Shown: positions 43,860 to 54,259 of the stretch, piece after piece | How positions within the stretch are numbered: the first letter of the stretch is position 1 | Layout: every line of letters begins with the position of its first letter | NCBI GenBank assembly: GCA_963969495.1 | Contig: OZ018322.1 | Coordinates: 155,582,838-155,646,837, forward strand | Reading direction: 5' to 3' | Source: Ceratothoa steindachneri | Taxonomy: Eukaryota; Arthropoda; Malacostraca; Isopoda; Cymothoidae | Length of the DNA stretch: 64,000 nucleotides | Position numbers and translations under genes: made by a program | Notes under the pieces: generated by a model | The model's input: only the letters and a program-made list of their open reading frames with translations | Database searches by the model: none | What the model was told of the DNA's origin: nothing

Positions 43860-44550
43860 TTGGTTGTTTATGATTTGGGTTTGGATGATGAGAGGATCAC
43901 CTTGATTTCTTTACATTCCACCTCGTTTTGTGATCCTCTTTGCTATTGCGCTCCCCTTAAGATTGTTGCGAAACTTTGATCGTTAAACCGGATTTGGGTG
44001 ATACGATAACGTTCCGAGAAATTATTATCTGATTCCAAAATGTATTGGATCAATATTTTTGGCTGGGCGATGAGTAGAAATTCTGATATGATTTCGCCAA
44101 AATGGTAAAGAAAACAAGAAGATTGTAGTTCTATTTATTTAGTGGCTTTTGGTAGAAAATGGAGGAGAAGTTCGAATTAAATTGATTATCGATTTCACGG
44201 GTTTATCTCTGATGATGTTTAAATACAACTCTCTTGAAGTTCGATCTTTGGTACGGTGAATGAATAAGACTTGACTTGATAATCTCGTTACGATCGAGTT
44301 AACTTATTTTGAGGTTTCCTTTTGTAACCACATAATAATTAGTCCCATTCCCAGTTTACATTTTCACCCCGACTTTTGTCTTTTCGTGAAATTATAAAAT
44401 AGAAACGGTTCTAAAATATCCTCTTACATCTTAAATGTTTCATTTGAGTTTCTTTTTGTTTCATTTGACACACATTAATTTATTTACATTGGCTGAGTGT
44501 ACACATTAGTACTTCATGGGTTTGTGTGTGCACATATTGTGTGCACCACA
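43860..44550. other. 0.7-kb insertion in copy 3
   Basis: It interrupts the gene between the NNVKWEP-equivalent block and LLDPRKVLFPP. No protein match and no obvious TIR. The boundaries are estimates from the protein break. Confidence 0.45.
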
Positions 44551-45444
44551 GGCTCCCATTTGACGTTGTTTTTCCCCACACTAAACTCTGTCCGTTGTGG
44601 CTAATCCCACTGATGTCAGTATACCACGATTTCCCTGCTGTCCCAAAGCAAAGATAACAAGGAACCTTGGTAAAGCCGCCTTGGAGACCTACCAATAAGA
44701 CCACCATTTTGAAGTCTCCGATAACCTCCCAACCGTACTTTTCATATTTCAATGCATCTAGCAAGATCTTGACACTGCTGTATTCCTCTTTGAGCTGGAG
44801 CGAATGAGCAAGGGAAAGAGATGAATACATGTTCCCGTTATGAAGCAGCACTGCTTAGAGGCTCCTGGACGACCTGTCAATAAAGAGGCGCCACTCATTG
44901 TGGTTACAGGCGATTCTGATTGCCTCAAACAGACCGGTCACATTGTGACAACAAAGCTCATCTTGACGTGTAAAAAAGCTTAAAAAACACTGGTGACGCT
45001 TTCTCTGACCTGATGTTTCCACATTCTCATCTAACAAATCCTACTGCTTGAGTCTATAAGTTAAAAGTTCGGCATTAGACTTTGTGAGACCAAGATCTGT
45101 GACAAGGTCGTTGAGATCTTTTTGGTTGGGGTAGTATGAGTTTCTCTCCTCAGTTGCACCTCTGCAATCTAGATCAATGACTTCATCCTCTTCTGCCTGC
45201 TTTTTTCTCTTTAAAAACTGCTATTCTCTTTTTGGAGGAGTGGGTACGGAGAGCTCAGAACTGTGTGGCACTGGCGCAATAGATGACTGAAGGTTTTGAT
45301 AATTAATAACAGTGGCATTTCTGCCTGCTCGACCTTTGGAAGGATTCACCATGCATAAGAAACAATTGCTTGAGTGGTCAGTTGGTTCCCTCCAAATTCA
45401 TGGGATTGCTAAATTCATAGCTCTCTTTTCTCCTCTGTACCATT

Positions 45445-45572
45445 CTGTAAAAAAATAAAATATAAGTATAAATATACAAATACTTTTCACTTAGTGTTAT
45501 TAGAAATGTTAAAAATAAAATAAAATCCAGTATCCAAATAAACAAAACACATTATATTTCTATATATATTAC
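45445..45572 (-). other. Probable spliceosomal intron in copy 3
   Basis: On the coding strand GGAAG/GTAATATATATAG and TTTTTTTACAG/AATGG bound 128 bp of AT-rich DNA. Joining the exons gives ...RTLEEWYRGEKRAM, which matches the uninterrupted copy 1 (LIAWLNGKRKAM). Copy 1 has no intron at this site. Confidence 0.7.
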
Positions 45573-46287
45573 CTTCCAGAGTTCTTTTGCATAGCTGGCA
45601 AATGAAATGAGGTGCCCAAGGTTTTTCTTGATCTCCGACTGGCATGCCGAAATATGCCTTGTAGGCCTCACACATTTTAGCAGATCTCTCTACAGAGTAC
45701 TTTTTAGCTCTTGTCATTATAAATTCGCTGCAGACATAGCAAAATGAGTCTGTCGGATGATTACAACCTCTTGATACGATGTGAGACGAATGCTTATATC
45801 AATGAAGAGTTGTCTCTTATACAGTCATCTGCGATGCCAGAATATTCTAGAAATTATCCAAACATATAAAATCTTCTCGAAAGTTCTAGAAAGCTCTACA
45901 GTTTATTTTTCACCACATTAGTGCTGAATCTATGTGGAATGCAAGAGAACTGCCATTGCTGTCCAGGTCGCAAAACCAAAATATAAGGGAAATTATAGCT
46001 ATTACTACTGTATAACTGTTTCTATAACTTTTAAATACAATATATCATGTTTATACCATAACTGAAAAAAAACATAACCCTTGAAACCTTTGATATATTT
46101 TTACTCTTTGCATCAAAATTATGTTATTTACCATAAATGGACTAATTTAAAAATTCATTGTCCAAGCCACAAAAGCAAAGTTTGGGGATTAAAATCGACT
46201 TTTTTTATTTAATAGATCCACAAACAATTGTGAAATGACACTTTTAACTCAAGGACAAGACAAAAGTGAAATTTTGTTACATAGTGA

Positions 46288-47322
46288 GTTTAATCTACCC
46301 GATATTTAAAAAAAAATTCGTGTAAGAATACATGGAAAATATGCATATTTAATGTTTACTGCTCGATTGTATAATTTTTTTTCTATTACTAAACCGTATA
46401 TGCTGAAAGATTAACTTGCAAACCATTGATTGCAAAATCTGAGATTTTGGAGAGTAACATAAACTGGTTTAAAACTTAAACTAATAGTTTGTATCCACAA
46501 GCATGACTCACAATCGCGAACACTATAGATCTGTGTCTCTGAAATTGCATTTATTTATCATTTCAAGATATGTTATACCGGTTTTTCGGATAAAATTAAT
46601 ATAGTGACATCACTAAGGGAAGTTAGTTGCAATTAAAACAGAGATGAACACTAGGAATTAATGTTTTATGGACATTACCTCAGAACAGCATGAAAAGGTT
46701 TTCTTATATTTTGGATATTTGTGCCAGACTCAAAATCCTTAAAAAAATCTTTGGATGAGAGTTAAAATTTGATATAAGGTCCAATTTGGACTCACTTCCA
46801 AAGATTCTCCTTCTTTTTTATGCAAGAGGTCCAAATGATCCTGTTGAGATTTGTATTTTATGAATCAGTAAGTTGACTAAAGAGCAAACCCAACAACATT
46901 TTTAACTATGTAAAATGCAAGCAAAACAGAACATGCAACTAACTAAGAATATCTAAATTGTCTTAAACATTTTTTTGTATGACATTGTTAGTTTTTATTT
47001 ATATTAATTTTGGGGGCGATAGTAAAAGAGGAACACTTTGTCATCTGCTACCAGCTCCCAGCCCCTCTCCTCACTTTAATGAGTGGGTAGAGGGGCGGGG
47101 CTTTGTCGCGAGCTGATCCATTTTCCCATCTTACTCCCCCATATCTAGGAGGCCAAATGGCCACGGAGAAGTCGGATACAGCCGGAAGCCGGAGAGGGAG
47201 AGAATAAGAGACAGATCGGAAAGTGTAAATATAGGTCGAAGTAATAAAGCTTGCCATAGTTGGTCTGCTTCAGGAGGTTAGGTGAAGAAGAATAGGGTGC
47301 TCTCTGTCAGCAAAGTCCTTGG
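46288..47322. other. Unassigned interval
   Basis: 46290-47040 is AT-rich without coding signal. 47041-47320 is more GC-rich, with no recognised family. Confidence 0.4.
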
Positions 47323-48259
47323 CAGTGGCGGCTCGTGTATATGCAGTGCGGAACTGCAACACCCACTATTTTCACTCGATATTATCGATAACATTTAATA
47401 TAATCAGTCCTTTTTTTCTTTAATTCTTTCTTTATACTTGTACATTATATAATCCTTAAGCTTAATGTCAGTAGCCATCCTCTAGTTTATGAAAAAAATA
47501 CAAAAATCCTTGTATAGAACTGTCCACTTCACAGTTCTAGCGACGCGGTGTTTGGCTGTTGTGCGCATGTTCACATGTCCGAGATAGGAAGTTACACGCT
47601 AGGGAGAGAAAGAGAACTGTGGCTCACCCAGTGCTCACCCTGGTTTGCTGGTGCAAGATTGTTTTTCCTTTTGACTCCGCGATTGTTGTGCTTAAAAATG
47701 TGTTTATATTCTTCAATGCGATAAAGTGTAGAATTTAATTGATATTTTTTTCGGTTCTTTTGATAATTAATCGAGCTGGTGAAATTTATCTTGGAAAATT
47801 ATTTAGAAGATGTTCTTATTGAAATTAGTAAACTGATAAAAATCCTCTTGGCAAATCCCATCATTACATCAGTGGCAGAACGCTGCTTCTCATGACTGAA
47901 ATGAATAACAAATTTTCTAAGGAGCACATGAATTCTGAAAGACTAAATGTACTTGCTTTCAATGGAGAAAAAAATCCTCAGTAGTCATCCAGAGATCAAG
48001 AAGAAAATAATTAATCTTTTCGCGCAAATTAAAACAAGAAGAAAGGATTTCGTTTTTAAATGAATAGATCAAGCTTAAATTGTAACAATTTAGGCTATTA
48101 GTAAGTAAAATATGTTTGATTTGGTTCTGTTTAGGATTTCGTCAGGTTTATCTAAAGATTTTATTTTTATATGTTTGCTTCCTTTTACATAATATTAAAA
48201 CAATGCTAAAAAAAATATGATGCAGCACCCCCACTAATTTTAGCTACGAGCCGCCACTG
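47323..48259 (+). mobile_element. hAT element remnant (937 bp)
   Basis: Termini CAGTGGCGGCTCGT and ACGAGCCGCCACTG, with a perfect 8-bp TSD GTCCTTGG (47315-47322 and 48260-48267). The interior has only a small piece of transposase C-terminus near 47860-47990 on the plus strand (NPIITSVAERCFS, LRST region, NSERLNVLAF), with stops. So it is a deletion derivative of an autonomous hAT. Confidence 0.88.
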
Positions 48260-48787
48260 GTCCTTGGTTATGTACACTTTGACTGGCTGGAAGGACCTAC
48301 TGATTAACGTGGAATCTGAACGACGAGCTTATCCGAAAGCCTTCTATTCTTTTTCTATTCCTATTCTTTTTTTATTTTTTGATGATTGTCTATTATAGCC
48401 TTGGTTAGCTAACCTATCGTAGCCTAAAATAGTATTACCTAGTATAGCCTAACATAGCCTAGCATAGCAGATTTCCTTTTTATATGTTTGCTTCCTTTTA
48501 CATAATATTAAAACAATGCTAAAAAAATTATGATGCAGCACCCCCACTAATTTTAGCTACGAGCCACCACTGGTCCTTGTTTATGTACACTTTGACTGGC
48601 TGGAAGGACCTACTGATTAACGTGGAATCTGAACGACGGGCTTATCCGAGAGCCTTCTATTCTTTTTCTATTCCTATTCTTTTTTTTTAGTTTTTGATGA
48701 CTGTCTATTATAGCCTTGGTTAGCTAACCTATCGTAGCCTTAAAATAGTATTACCTAGTATAGCCTAACATAGCCTAGCATAGCAGA
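48164..48787. repeat. 313-bp tandem duplication including the hAT right end
   Basis: 48164-48476 and 48477-48787 are nearly identical. They carry the last ~95 bp of the hAT remnant, one TSD copy and about 200 bp of flank. The duplication therefore happened after the hAT insertion. Confidence 0.88.
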
Positions 48788-48896
48788 GCATGACCCTCCC
48801 TAACATATTATACTTTAGTCTACCATAGAACAGCATACTATAGCCCTGTATAGCTTAGCATAGCTTAGCATAGCTTAGCCTAGCCTATCCTATCCT
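48690..48896. repeat. TAGC-rich degenerate short tandem array
   Basis: Repeated AGCATAGC/TAGCCTAGC/ATAGCTT units. The same motif occurs at the end of the first duplication unit (48400-48470). Confidence 0.75.
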
Positions 48897-48897
48897 G

Positions 48898-49270
48898 GTG
48901 TTTCCTAAAGCACCCAGATAGTCCTCGCCCTTGAGGAATACCGGAACTAAGAAAAAGCTCATCCTCGAGCCAGTTCCTGGTGGTCACACCGAGCTTTAAG
49001 TTAACTTGATTTAAGAAGCAAGTTCAACTTACTCTCGTGAGAGAACCCTCCCCCTATCGGGGTGTATCCCAAAGCACCGAGAGAGTTCTCGCCCTTGAGG
49101 AATACGGAAACTAAGAAGAAGCTCGTCCTCGAGCCAGTTCCTGGTGGTCACACCGAACTTTAAGTTAACTTGGTTCAAGAAGCAAGTTCAACTTACTCTC
49201 GTCAGAGAAATCCCCTTATTCTGGTGTATCCCAAAACACAGAGATAGTCCTCGCCCTTGAGGAATACTCC
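48898..49270. repeat. ~163-bp tandem repeat, 2.3 copies
   Basis: Units start at about 48898, 49062 and 49222. Each has CTCGCCCTTGAGGAATAC, CTCGAGCCAGTTCCTGGTGG, TTTAAGTTAACTTG and AGCAAGTTCAACTTACTCTC. The third unit is partial. Non-coding. Confidence 0.88.
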
Positions 49271-50119
49271 AAGTGAATTACCTCCAGCACTCCCCTGAGT
49301 CAAAGGATTCAAACATTGACTCATCGCGCGCCAGTGTGAATTATTCCCCCGAGTAATCCGAAGAGAAGAAAGAAACATTCGTTCACTGTCCCGTGGTGCT
49401 ATCATTTCCTACCGAAGGCGTGTGGCTCCCCATCTGCCACACGTGCCAAAGTCCTGTGTGGCTTTAAAGCTATTTCTACGGAACGAACACATCTGGACAA
49501 GCGTCATGCGTCATCCCGGCAACAGCATTGCTGAGGTGACGTAACCATTGAGTTCAAGGTCAGACTCAAACCCGATTCTAGTAGGAATCTATAAAGGTAT
49601 TTAAACCCCGGTATCCGTTTCAATAAAGTCCGTTTGCATTTTTTTTCATTAAAGTAAGCTGTGGGTCAACAACCACTATAATTTCAAGTATGTCATTTTA
49701 GAAAGCCTCACTTAAATTTGTTGAATTCATTTCTGTGGTTTTGTTTTAATTAAAGTTTTAGTTTTTTTAAACAAATTTTTATTCAAGCCTTGAAACGCTA
49801 AGCAAGGCACTAGGAACCCTCAAAAATTAAAAAAAATAATAATACATAATTAATAAAAATATAGCACTCTTAGAGATAAAACGTAATCCAGGAGTTTTGA
49901 CTTACGTAAACAACCCATACGTACGAACTCCAGCCATCAATCACTCTGTCCTTCCTATACCACGACAATGATGTTATTGCGAAAAAAAAGCATAACGGGG
50001 ACCGACCGACCGACATAGTGAGTTGTAAACTCGCTCGCAACTAGACTCGCACATGACTAAAAATTGGACTGAACGAATAAGATAACTGAGGGATAGATGG
50101 GGGATGAAGAAGGGTGTAT
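49271..50119. other. Unassigned interval
   Basis: No gene or family recognised. GC-rich near 49400-49560, AT-rich after. Confidence 0.4.
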
Positions 50120-50945
50120 TAGAGCCGGTAGGTTATGCTGATCAAGTAGTTGCTCTGAGACAACTGCAAAAAAAACGAGAGATAAAGAGATGTAACGTAT
50201 ATGGTGGGCTCATGGATCTGGAGAAAATTTATGTTTATATAGATTGAGAAGAATTACCCCTGTCGCTTAGATGTATGTAGGGAATGAAAAAATATTGGAC
50301 GATGTGAAGAGTATTTATGTTGGAAGTAAGCCGTGCGTTGGTGTGATATCAGAGGTGATTGGTTTGATATACATTGTGGTGCAAGACGGTTGTTTGATGT
50401 CACTATGGCTGCTCAATATCTTTATAGATGGAGTACTAAGAGAAGTACGTATGAGAAGGATGGAGGTGGCTTGAGGGTGATGAATAATGATGAGGCTTGG
50501 TTATATCTATGTTATTATATACTGATTAGCCGGTTGGTGTTAGTGGCCCATGGGAGATGCTGGTGCCAACGATACTCTATGGGGGACGGGGAACATGGTA
50601 TGGGAGGGGAACGAAAGGTTTTGAGTGAAAAGTGTAAAAATGGAGAACTTGAGAAGGATTTTTGGTGTGCGAAAACTAGATAGGTGAGGAACGACTAGGT
50701 AAGAGAAGTTTGTGGTGAGAAGGTATTCTGAAGTGGTATGGGCAAGTAAGTAAAATCAATGGAATAGTCTTGGGAAGCAAATACACGAGATTGAGTATCA
50801 GGTTGTGAGATCAGTTGGAATACCGGGTAAAAGAAGAAAAGATGAGTTCTTTATGTGAATGAGTGGTTGAAAGAGAAAGGCTGACGAAAGAGGAAGTGGG
50901 AGATATTGTGTATATTAGGTGTGTATGGAGGGTTTTTTGAGGAGG
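50120..50945 (+). pseudogene. RTE-like LINE reverse transcriptase, decayed
   Basis: In mixed frames the plus strand shows GGLMDLEKIYVYID (motif A region), then VIGLIYIVVQDGCLMSLWLL and NIFIDGVLREVRMRRME, matching the GVRQGCxxSPxLFNIxMDxVxRE signature of RTE-type LINEs. A degenerate catalytic box lies near 50500 (TD without a second Asp). The C-terminal region (50640-50945) reads RIFGVRKLD, KKRWVLYVNEWLKEKG and EEVGDIVYIRCVWRVF. Endonuclease is missing. Many stops and frameshifts are present. It is the only plus-strand LINE of this clade in the window. Confidence 0.65.
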
Positions 50946-51150
50946 CAAGTTAGGGCCCTTGTGCCCATGGATGAACGTTGTCTGGGCGAGATGCTGCATC
51001 ACGTAGTCCTCCGTCGCTATAGAAAAGATGATGGGGTGGTCTGCGGAGAGGTGGCTTGGGAGGGTTTTTGTGTTTGTTCTTTATTATAAATATGAACTAT
51101 CCATGACATATGAGAGGGTAAATAATGTAAACGATTATCTTCCAATAAAT

Positions 51151-51187
51151 ATAAGAGAGAGAGAGAGAGAGTGTGTGTATGTGTGTA
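51151..51187. repeat. (GA)n(GT)n microsatellite at a LINE 3' junction
   Basis: A GAGAGAG run followed by GTGTGTATGTGTG, directly abutting TAACAAGG, the 3' terminus of the CR1-like LINE that runs up to 55.7 kb. Confidence 0.9.
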
Positions 51188-51289
51188 ACAAGGAAGAGTA
51201 GTACCTCAAAGGACATTGATGACCATACCGTGGAGGTATTATTCTGGAAAGGCCCTAACCTATAGCATAAGAGAAAATATAGAAAAGAT

Positions 51290-52850
51290 GAAGGTTCTCC
51301 CCACACCCATCTCCCACCCGCATTTGCGGTCCAGAAAGCTGAAACGATACCTGAATGTGCTGAAGAAAAAACATAATCAGGAAATTTTTATAGAAAAGTT
51401 GAAACGTATCTACTTGCCTCGAATCTATAATACTATCGTGGTAACATCTAACACTTCTGGCGGTAGACGGTTCTTCGTTCCGCAGATTTTGTACGATCAA
51501 AAGTTGTCGCAAATGCTAGCATGGAATTGTGGTAATTTCAGCTTGTAACCGTGGTTACGTGTAACATTTGCATTCAACGTGGACAGCCTCCTGTGATCTA
51601 CGTTTTCAACTCCTCGTATTATATTAAAAGTTTCAATTAGCTGGCCTCTTAACCGGCGCGTCTGAAATGAGAACATCCCCAGTTCTCATAGCCTATGCTG
51701 ATAACTTTTATGTCTAAGGGAGGGGATAAATTTTGTGGCTCTGGCCTGTACCCTTTACAGCCGTTCAATGTCCTTCCTCATGGTTTGGGACCAGAATTGT
51801 ACAGCGTATTCAAGGTTGTGCAAGGCAAGAACAATCTGCTTATTTCGGAAAAGAAAATGCCTCTATGTAGCCCAGCATTCGCTGGGCCCTCTTTTCCACC
51901 CGGAGGCACTGCCTTTAGGTCACTGCTGATTAGCACGCCTAAATCTTTCCCAAAGTCAGTGGTATCTAGTTGTTTTCCTAGCAAGGAGTAGTTTTCCCCG
52001 AGGGTTAGCATGGCCGATGTGCATTACCTTGAACTTGTCAAGGTTAAATGGCATCTGCCACCTCTCTAACCACTCACCTATCCTGAGAAGGCTATATCGC
52101 AGGTGTTCCACTCCTTCTAGCGAGCTCACACTACCTCCTAGCTTGCTGTCGTAGGAGAACTTGGCTATCGAGCATAGTAGTCCTTCGTCTATGTCATTGA
52201 TGTAGACGATAAACAATAGAAGCCCGAGCACTGAGCCCTGGGGCACCCCGCTACTGATTGGAGCCCATTGCGAGGCTACCCCGTTTATCTTTATTCGTTG
52301 CCTCCGTCCTAAGAGTCAGTTTTATATCCATTTGGCTACCTTGCTGGTAATGCCAAGGGCACGGACTATATTTATCAACCTGCGGTGTGGTACCTTATCG
52401 AAGGCTTTTTGAAAGTCCAGGTATAAAATATCCACAGCTCGACTACGGTTATACTGACTCAAAATACTGTGGGAAAGTTCTATTAGATTTGTGAGACATG
52501 AACGGTTCTTGCGAGATCAGTGTTGGGAATCCAAGATCAGGTTGTGTGACTCTAAGTGCTGCACTATACGGTCTGCGATTATTCCCTCTAGCAGTTTGCC
52601 TACGACGGAAGTCAGACTAATAGGCCGATAATTACCCGGGCATTTGCAGTCCCCCTTCTTGCAGATGGGAGTTGCGTCTGCTATTCTCCAGTCTTCCGGC
52701 ACCTCTCAAGTTTCCAAAGATTTTCGAAAATGGTGGCGAGGTGTCGAGTGACCTATTCACTAACTTCTTAGAGGACTCTAGGAAGAAAGACATCCGGACC
52801 TAAGACTTAAACGCATTAAGGTTTTATAATTTGGCTACTACTTTGTTTCT
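51290..52850 (-). pseudogene. CR1-like reverse transcriptase (copy D)
   Basis: The minus strand reads MPEDWRIADATPICKKGDCK and [20 protein letters not shown] (52700-52560). A decayed palm follows, then MPQGSVLGLLLFIVYINDID and the catalytic box FSYDSKLG (52170), where FADDTKLG is expected: the first Asp is Tyr. WQMPFNLDKFKVMHIGH follows. The C-terminal part (51600-51420) shows VDHRRLSTLNANVTRNHGYK. It aligns along its length with copies E and F, with many more stops and frameshifts, so it is the oldest of the set. Confidence 0.75.
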
Positions 52851-53525
52851 CTCTAAGACTATTTCGCATAAGTTTTCGCCATCTTCGAGATGAACCCTTG
52901 ATCTCGGAACTGGACTGTCAACTTCCCTCGTAAATACGTTGGTGATGTCTTGCTCTGACTTTCGTAACACGCCATTGTCATCTCTCACCAGTCATATGCT
53001 ATGACGAATCATTTTGCGGCTATTGACATGCAGCAAAAATTCTTAGGGAGTCTATTTACAGAGGGAGGTCACCCAAACTTTTTAATTACACTTACCTCTG
53101 TGCACCAGTGTTTTAACTTGCCTATACTTTTCCCGGTATTGAGGAAGCCTTTCTTCATTATGGTTGGCTTTCCAGTTATTGTAAGCAATTTTTCTGTTCC
53201 TTATAGCTGCGGCGATGCCTCGATTGAACCATTTCAGTTAGAGAGGCTTTCCACTCATCCTTCTGCTGGGGCCACCGCAGACTGTTGGGTCATAAAGTTT
53301 TCTTTAAACGCCAACCATTTTTCCGAGGCTCCTTCTTCTGATGCGGGCCCAAGCAGAGCTTTTGCATCCCGAAGACCCACGAAGTTCATACGTCGGAAGT
53401 CAAGTTTGAAGGTAGCGAAGTCAGAGCGTCTGTCACATGGTATGTGACAGACCGGATACCATGTCGTCGTCGGTGGTAAACACCAAGTCTAACATGTTCT
53501 CACCCCTCGTTGGCTCCTCGACCCA

Positions 53526-54081
53526 CTATGTCATCAAGTTATCCTGAGCAAACTCAAGCAATCTTGTCCCTTCAGCATCACCTGACCAGTTTCTCCAGTC
53601 AGTCCCACGGCAGTTGAAGTCACCAATGACCAAACTCGTGCGACTATTTATCAGGTAGGTGAGCTTTGAGTACAGGCTTGAGACCGACTCTTCTGATTGT
53701 ATGTGCGACTTGAAAACTACCACTACTCGATAAGAGGAGCTGGTATGATCTATGTCTAGCCCTAAAACCTCGTGACCAGATCTCACATTGCATTTGACAG
53801 CGGGGAAATTCCGCCACCCTCTCGACAAGGTCGGTCACGGTGGAAGATTCATTATCTGGGATCATAAACTCACCCTCGAATTCTCGATTGTCAGTATGGT
53901 TCCACGTTTCTACGATCGCCACGATATCTATTCGGTTATCGGAGGCCAATATAGCCACAAGTTCGTCCCACTTGTTTCCTATCGCCCTTGAGTTAAAAAA
54001 GAAAACTTTTATGGAACGCTGGCTAGTCCGCACGCTCCCTCCGAAAACACTTTTCCCGACGACTCTGATTGTGTGAAACAT
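53526..54081 (-). pseudogene. Endonuclease domain of CR1-like copy D
   Basis: The minus strand reads IKVFFFNSRAIGNKWDELVA and NRIDIVAIVETWNHTDNREF (start of the EEP fold with the ET motif). After a frame change it reads EVLGLDIDH and SLVIGDFNCRGTDWRNW (the catalytic GDFN motif). This domain nicks target DNA for target-primed reverse transcription. It lies downstream of the esterase ORF and upstream of RT, the canonical order. At least one frameshift splits it. Confidence 0.8.
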
Positions 54082-54259
54082 GTTCTCAGAAAGGTACGTA
54101 TTACCATGACCTCCATACGAGGTGCCTGGATCTTCTCCCCTTGGGACCGGTTCTTCGTCAGCGGCAGGGCTTCCATTACTCTCGGGTTGCGGTGCAACAG
54201 AATCTCCTGCAATAGAATATCCCGCATTGATTTGCTCTCGCGGCTCGTCTTGAATCTCC

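Larger units (their letters stand above)
43270..45775 (-). pseudogene. Cys-rich transposase-like gene, copy 3, with a probable intron
   Basis: Minus strand: SRGCNHPTDSFCYVCSEF (CxxC), YKAYFGMPVGDQEKPWAPHF, ICQLCKRTLE, a 128-bp intron, EWYRGEKRAMNLAIP, stop, WREPTDHSSNCFLC, AVLLHNGNMYSSLSLAHS, VIGDFKMVVLLVGLQGGFTK and VPCYLCF. A 0.7-kb insert follows, then LLDPRKVLFPPVHLKLGVMK, RALDKESAAFKYLQDFF, KAENYVEFVEKYGKMGCRMS and AYSEEHGERF. Repeated Cys pairs suggest zinc binding, and IGDFKM could supply a catalytic Asp; both are inference. As I recall, closely similar proteins are multicopy in arthropods and mostly annotated as uncharacterised. Stops, frameshifts and the insert inactivate this copy. 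Confidence 0.7.
43006..46287 (-). mobile_element. Cys-rich-transposase DNA element, copy 3
   Basis: The low-coordinate end CACTGTGTAACACGATTTTT (43008) pairs with TTTTGTTACATAGTG at the high end (46287). Subterminal inverted blocks also match (CAAACTTTGCTTTTGTG at about 43103 against CACAAAAGCAAAGTTTG at about 46170). These ends are shared with copy 1 at 15.9 kb. The minus-strand transposase-like gene lies between. The element is about 3.3 kb including a 0.7-kb insert in its coding region. The TSD is not resolved. Confidence 0.65.

Noticed and set aside
16403..46287. The Cys-rich proteins as host zinc-finger genes
   Set aside because: Three broken copies in one window, two of them with shared inverted termini, fit a mobile element better than a host gene family.
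43006..46287. Assignment of the Cys-rich family to CACTA or Chapaev on the basis of CACT/AGTG ends
   Set aside because: The TSD could not be resolved and the protein shows no motif I can tie to those superfamilies.
48898..49270. Possible CRISPR array in the 163-bp tandem repeats
   Set aside because: The repeats are head-to-tail copies without unique spacers, and the context is eukaryotic.
51216..51548. 110-residue plus-strand frame
   Set aside because: It is antisense to the C-terminal part and 3' region of LINE copy D, which aligns with copies E and F on the minus strand. No family match on the plus strand.
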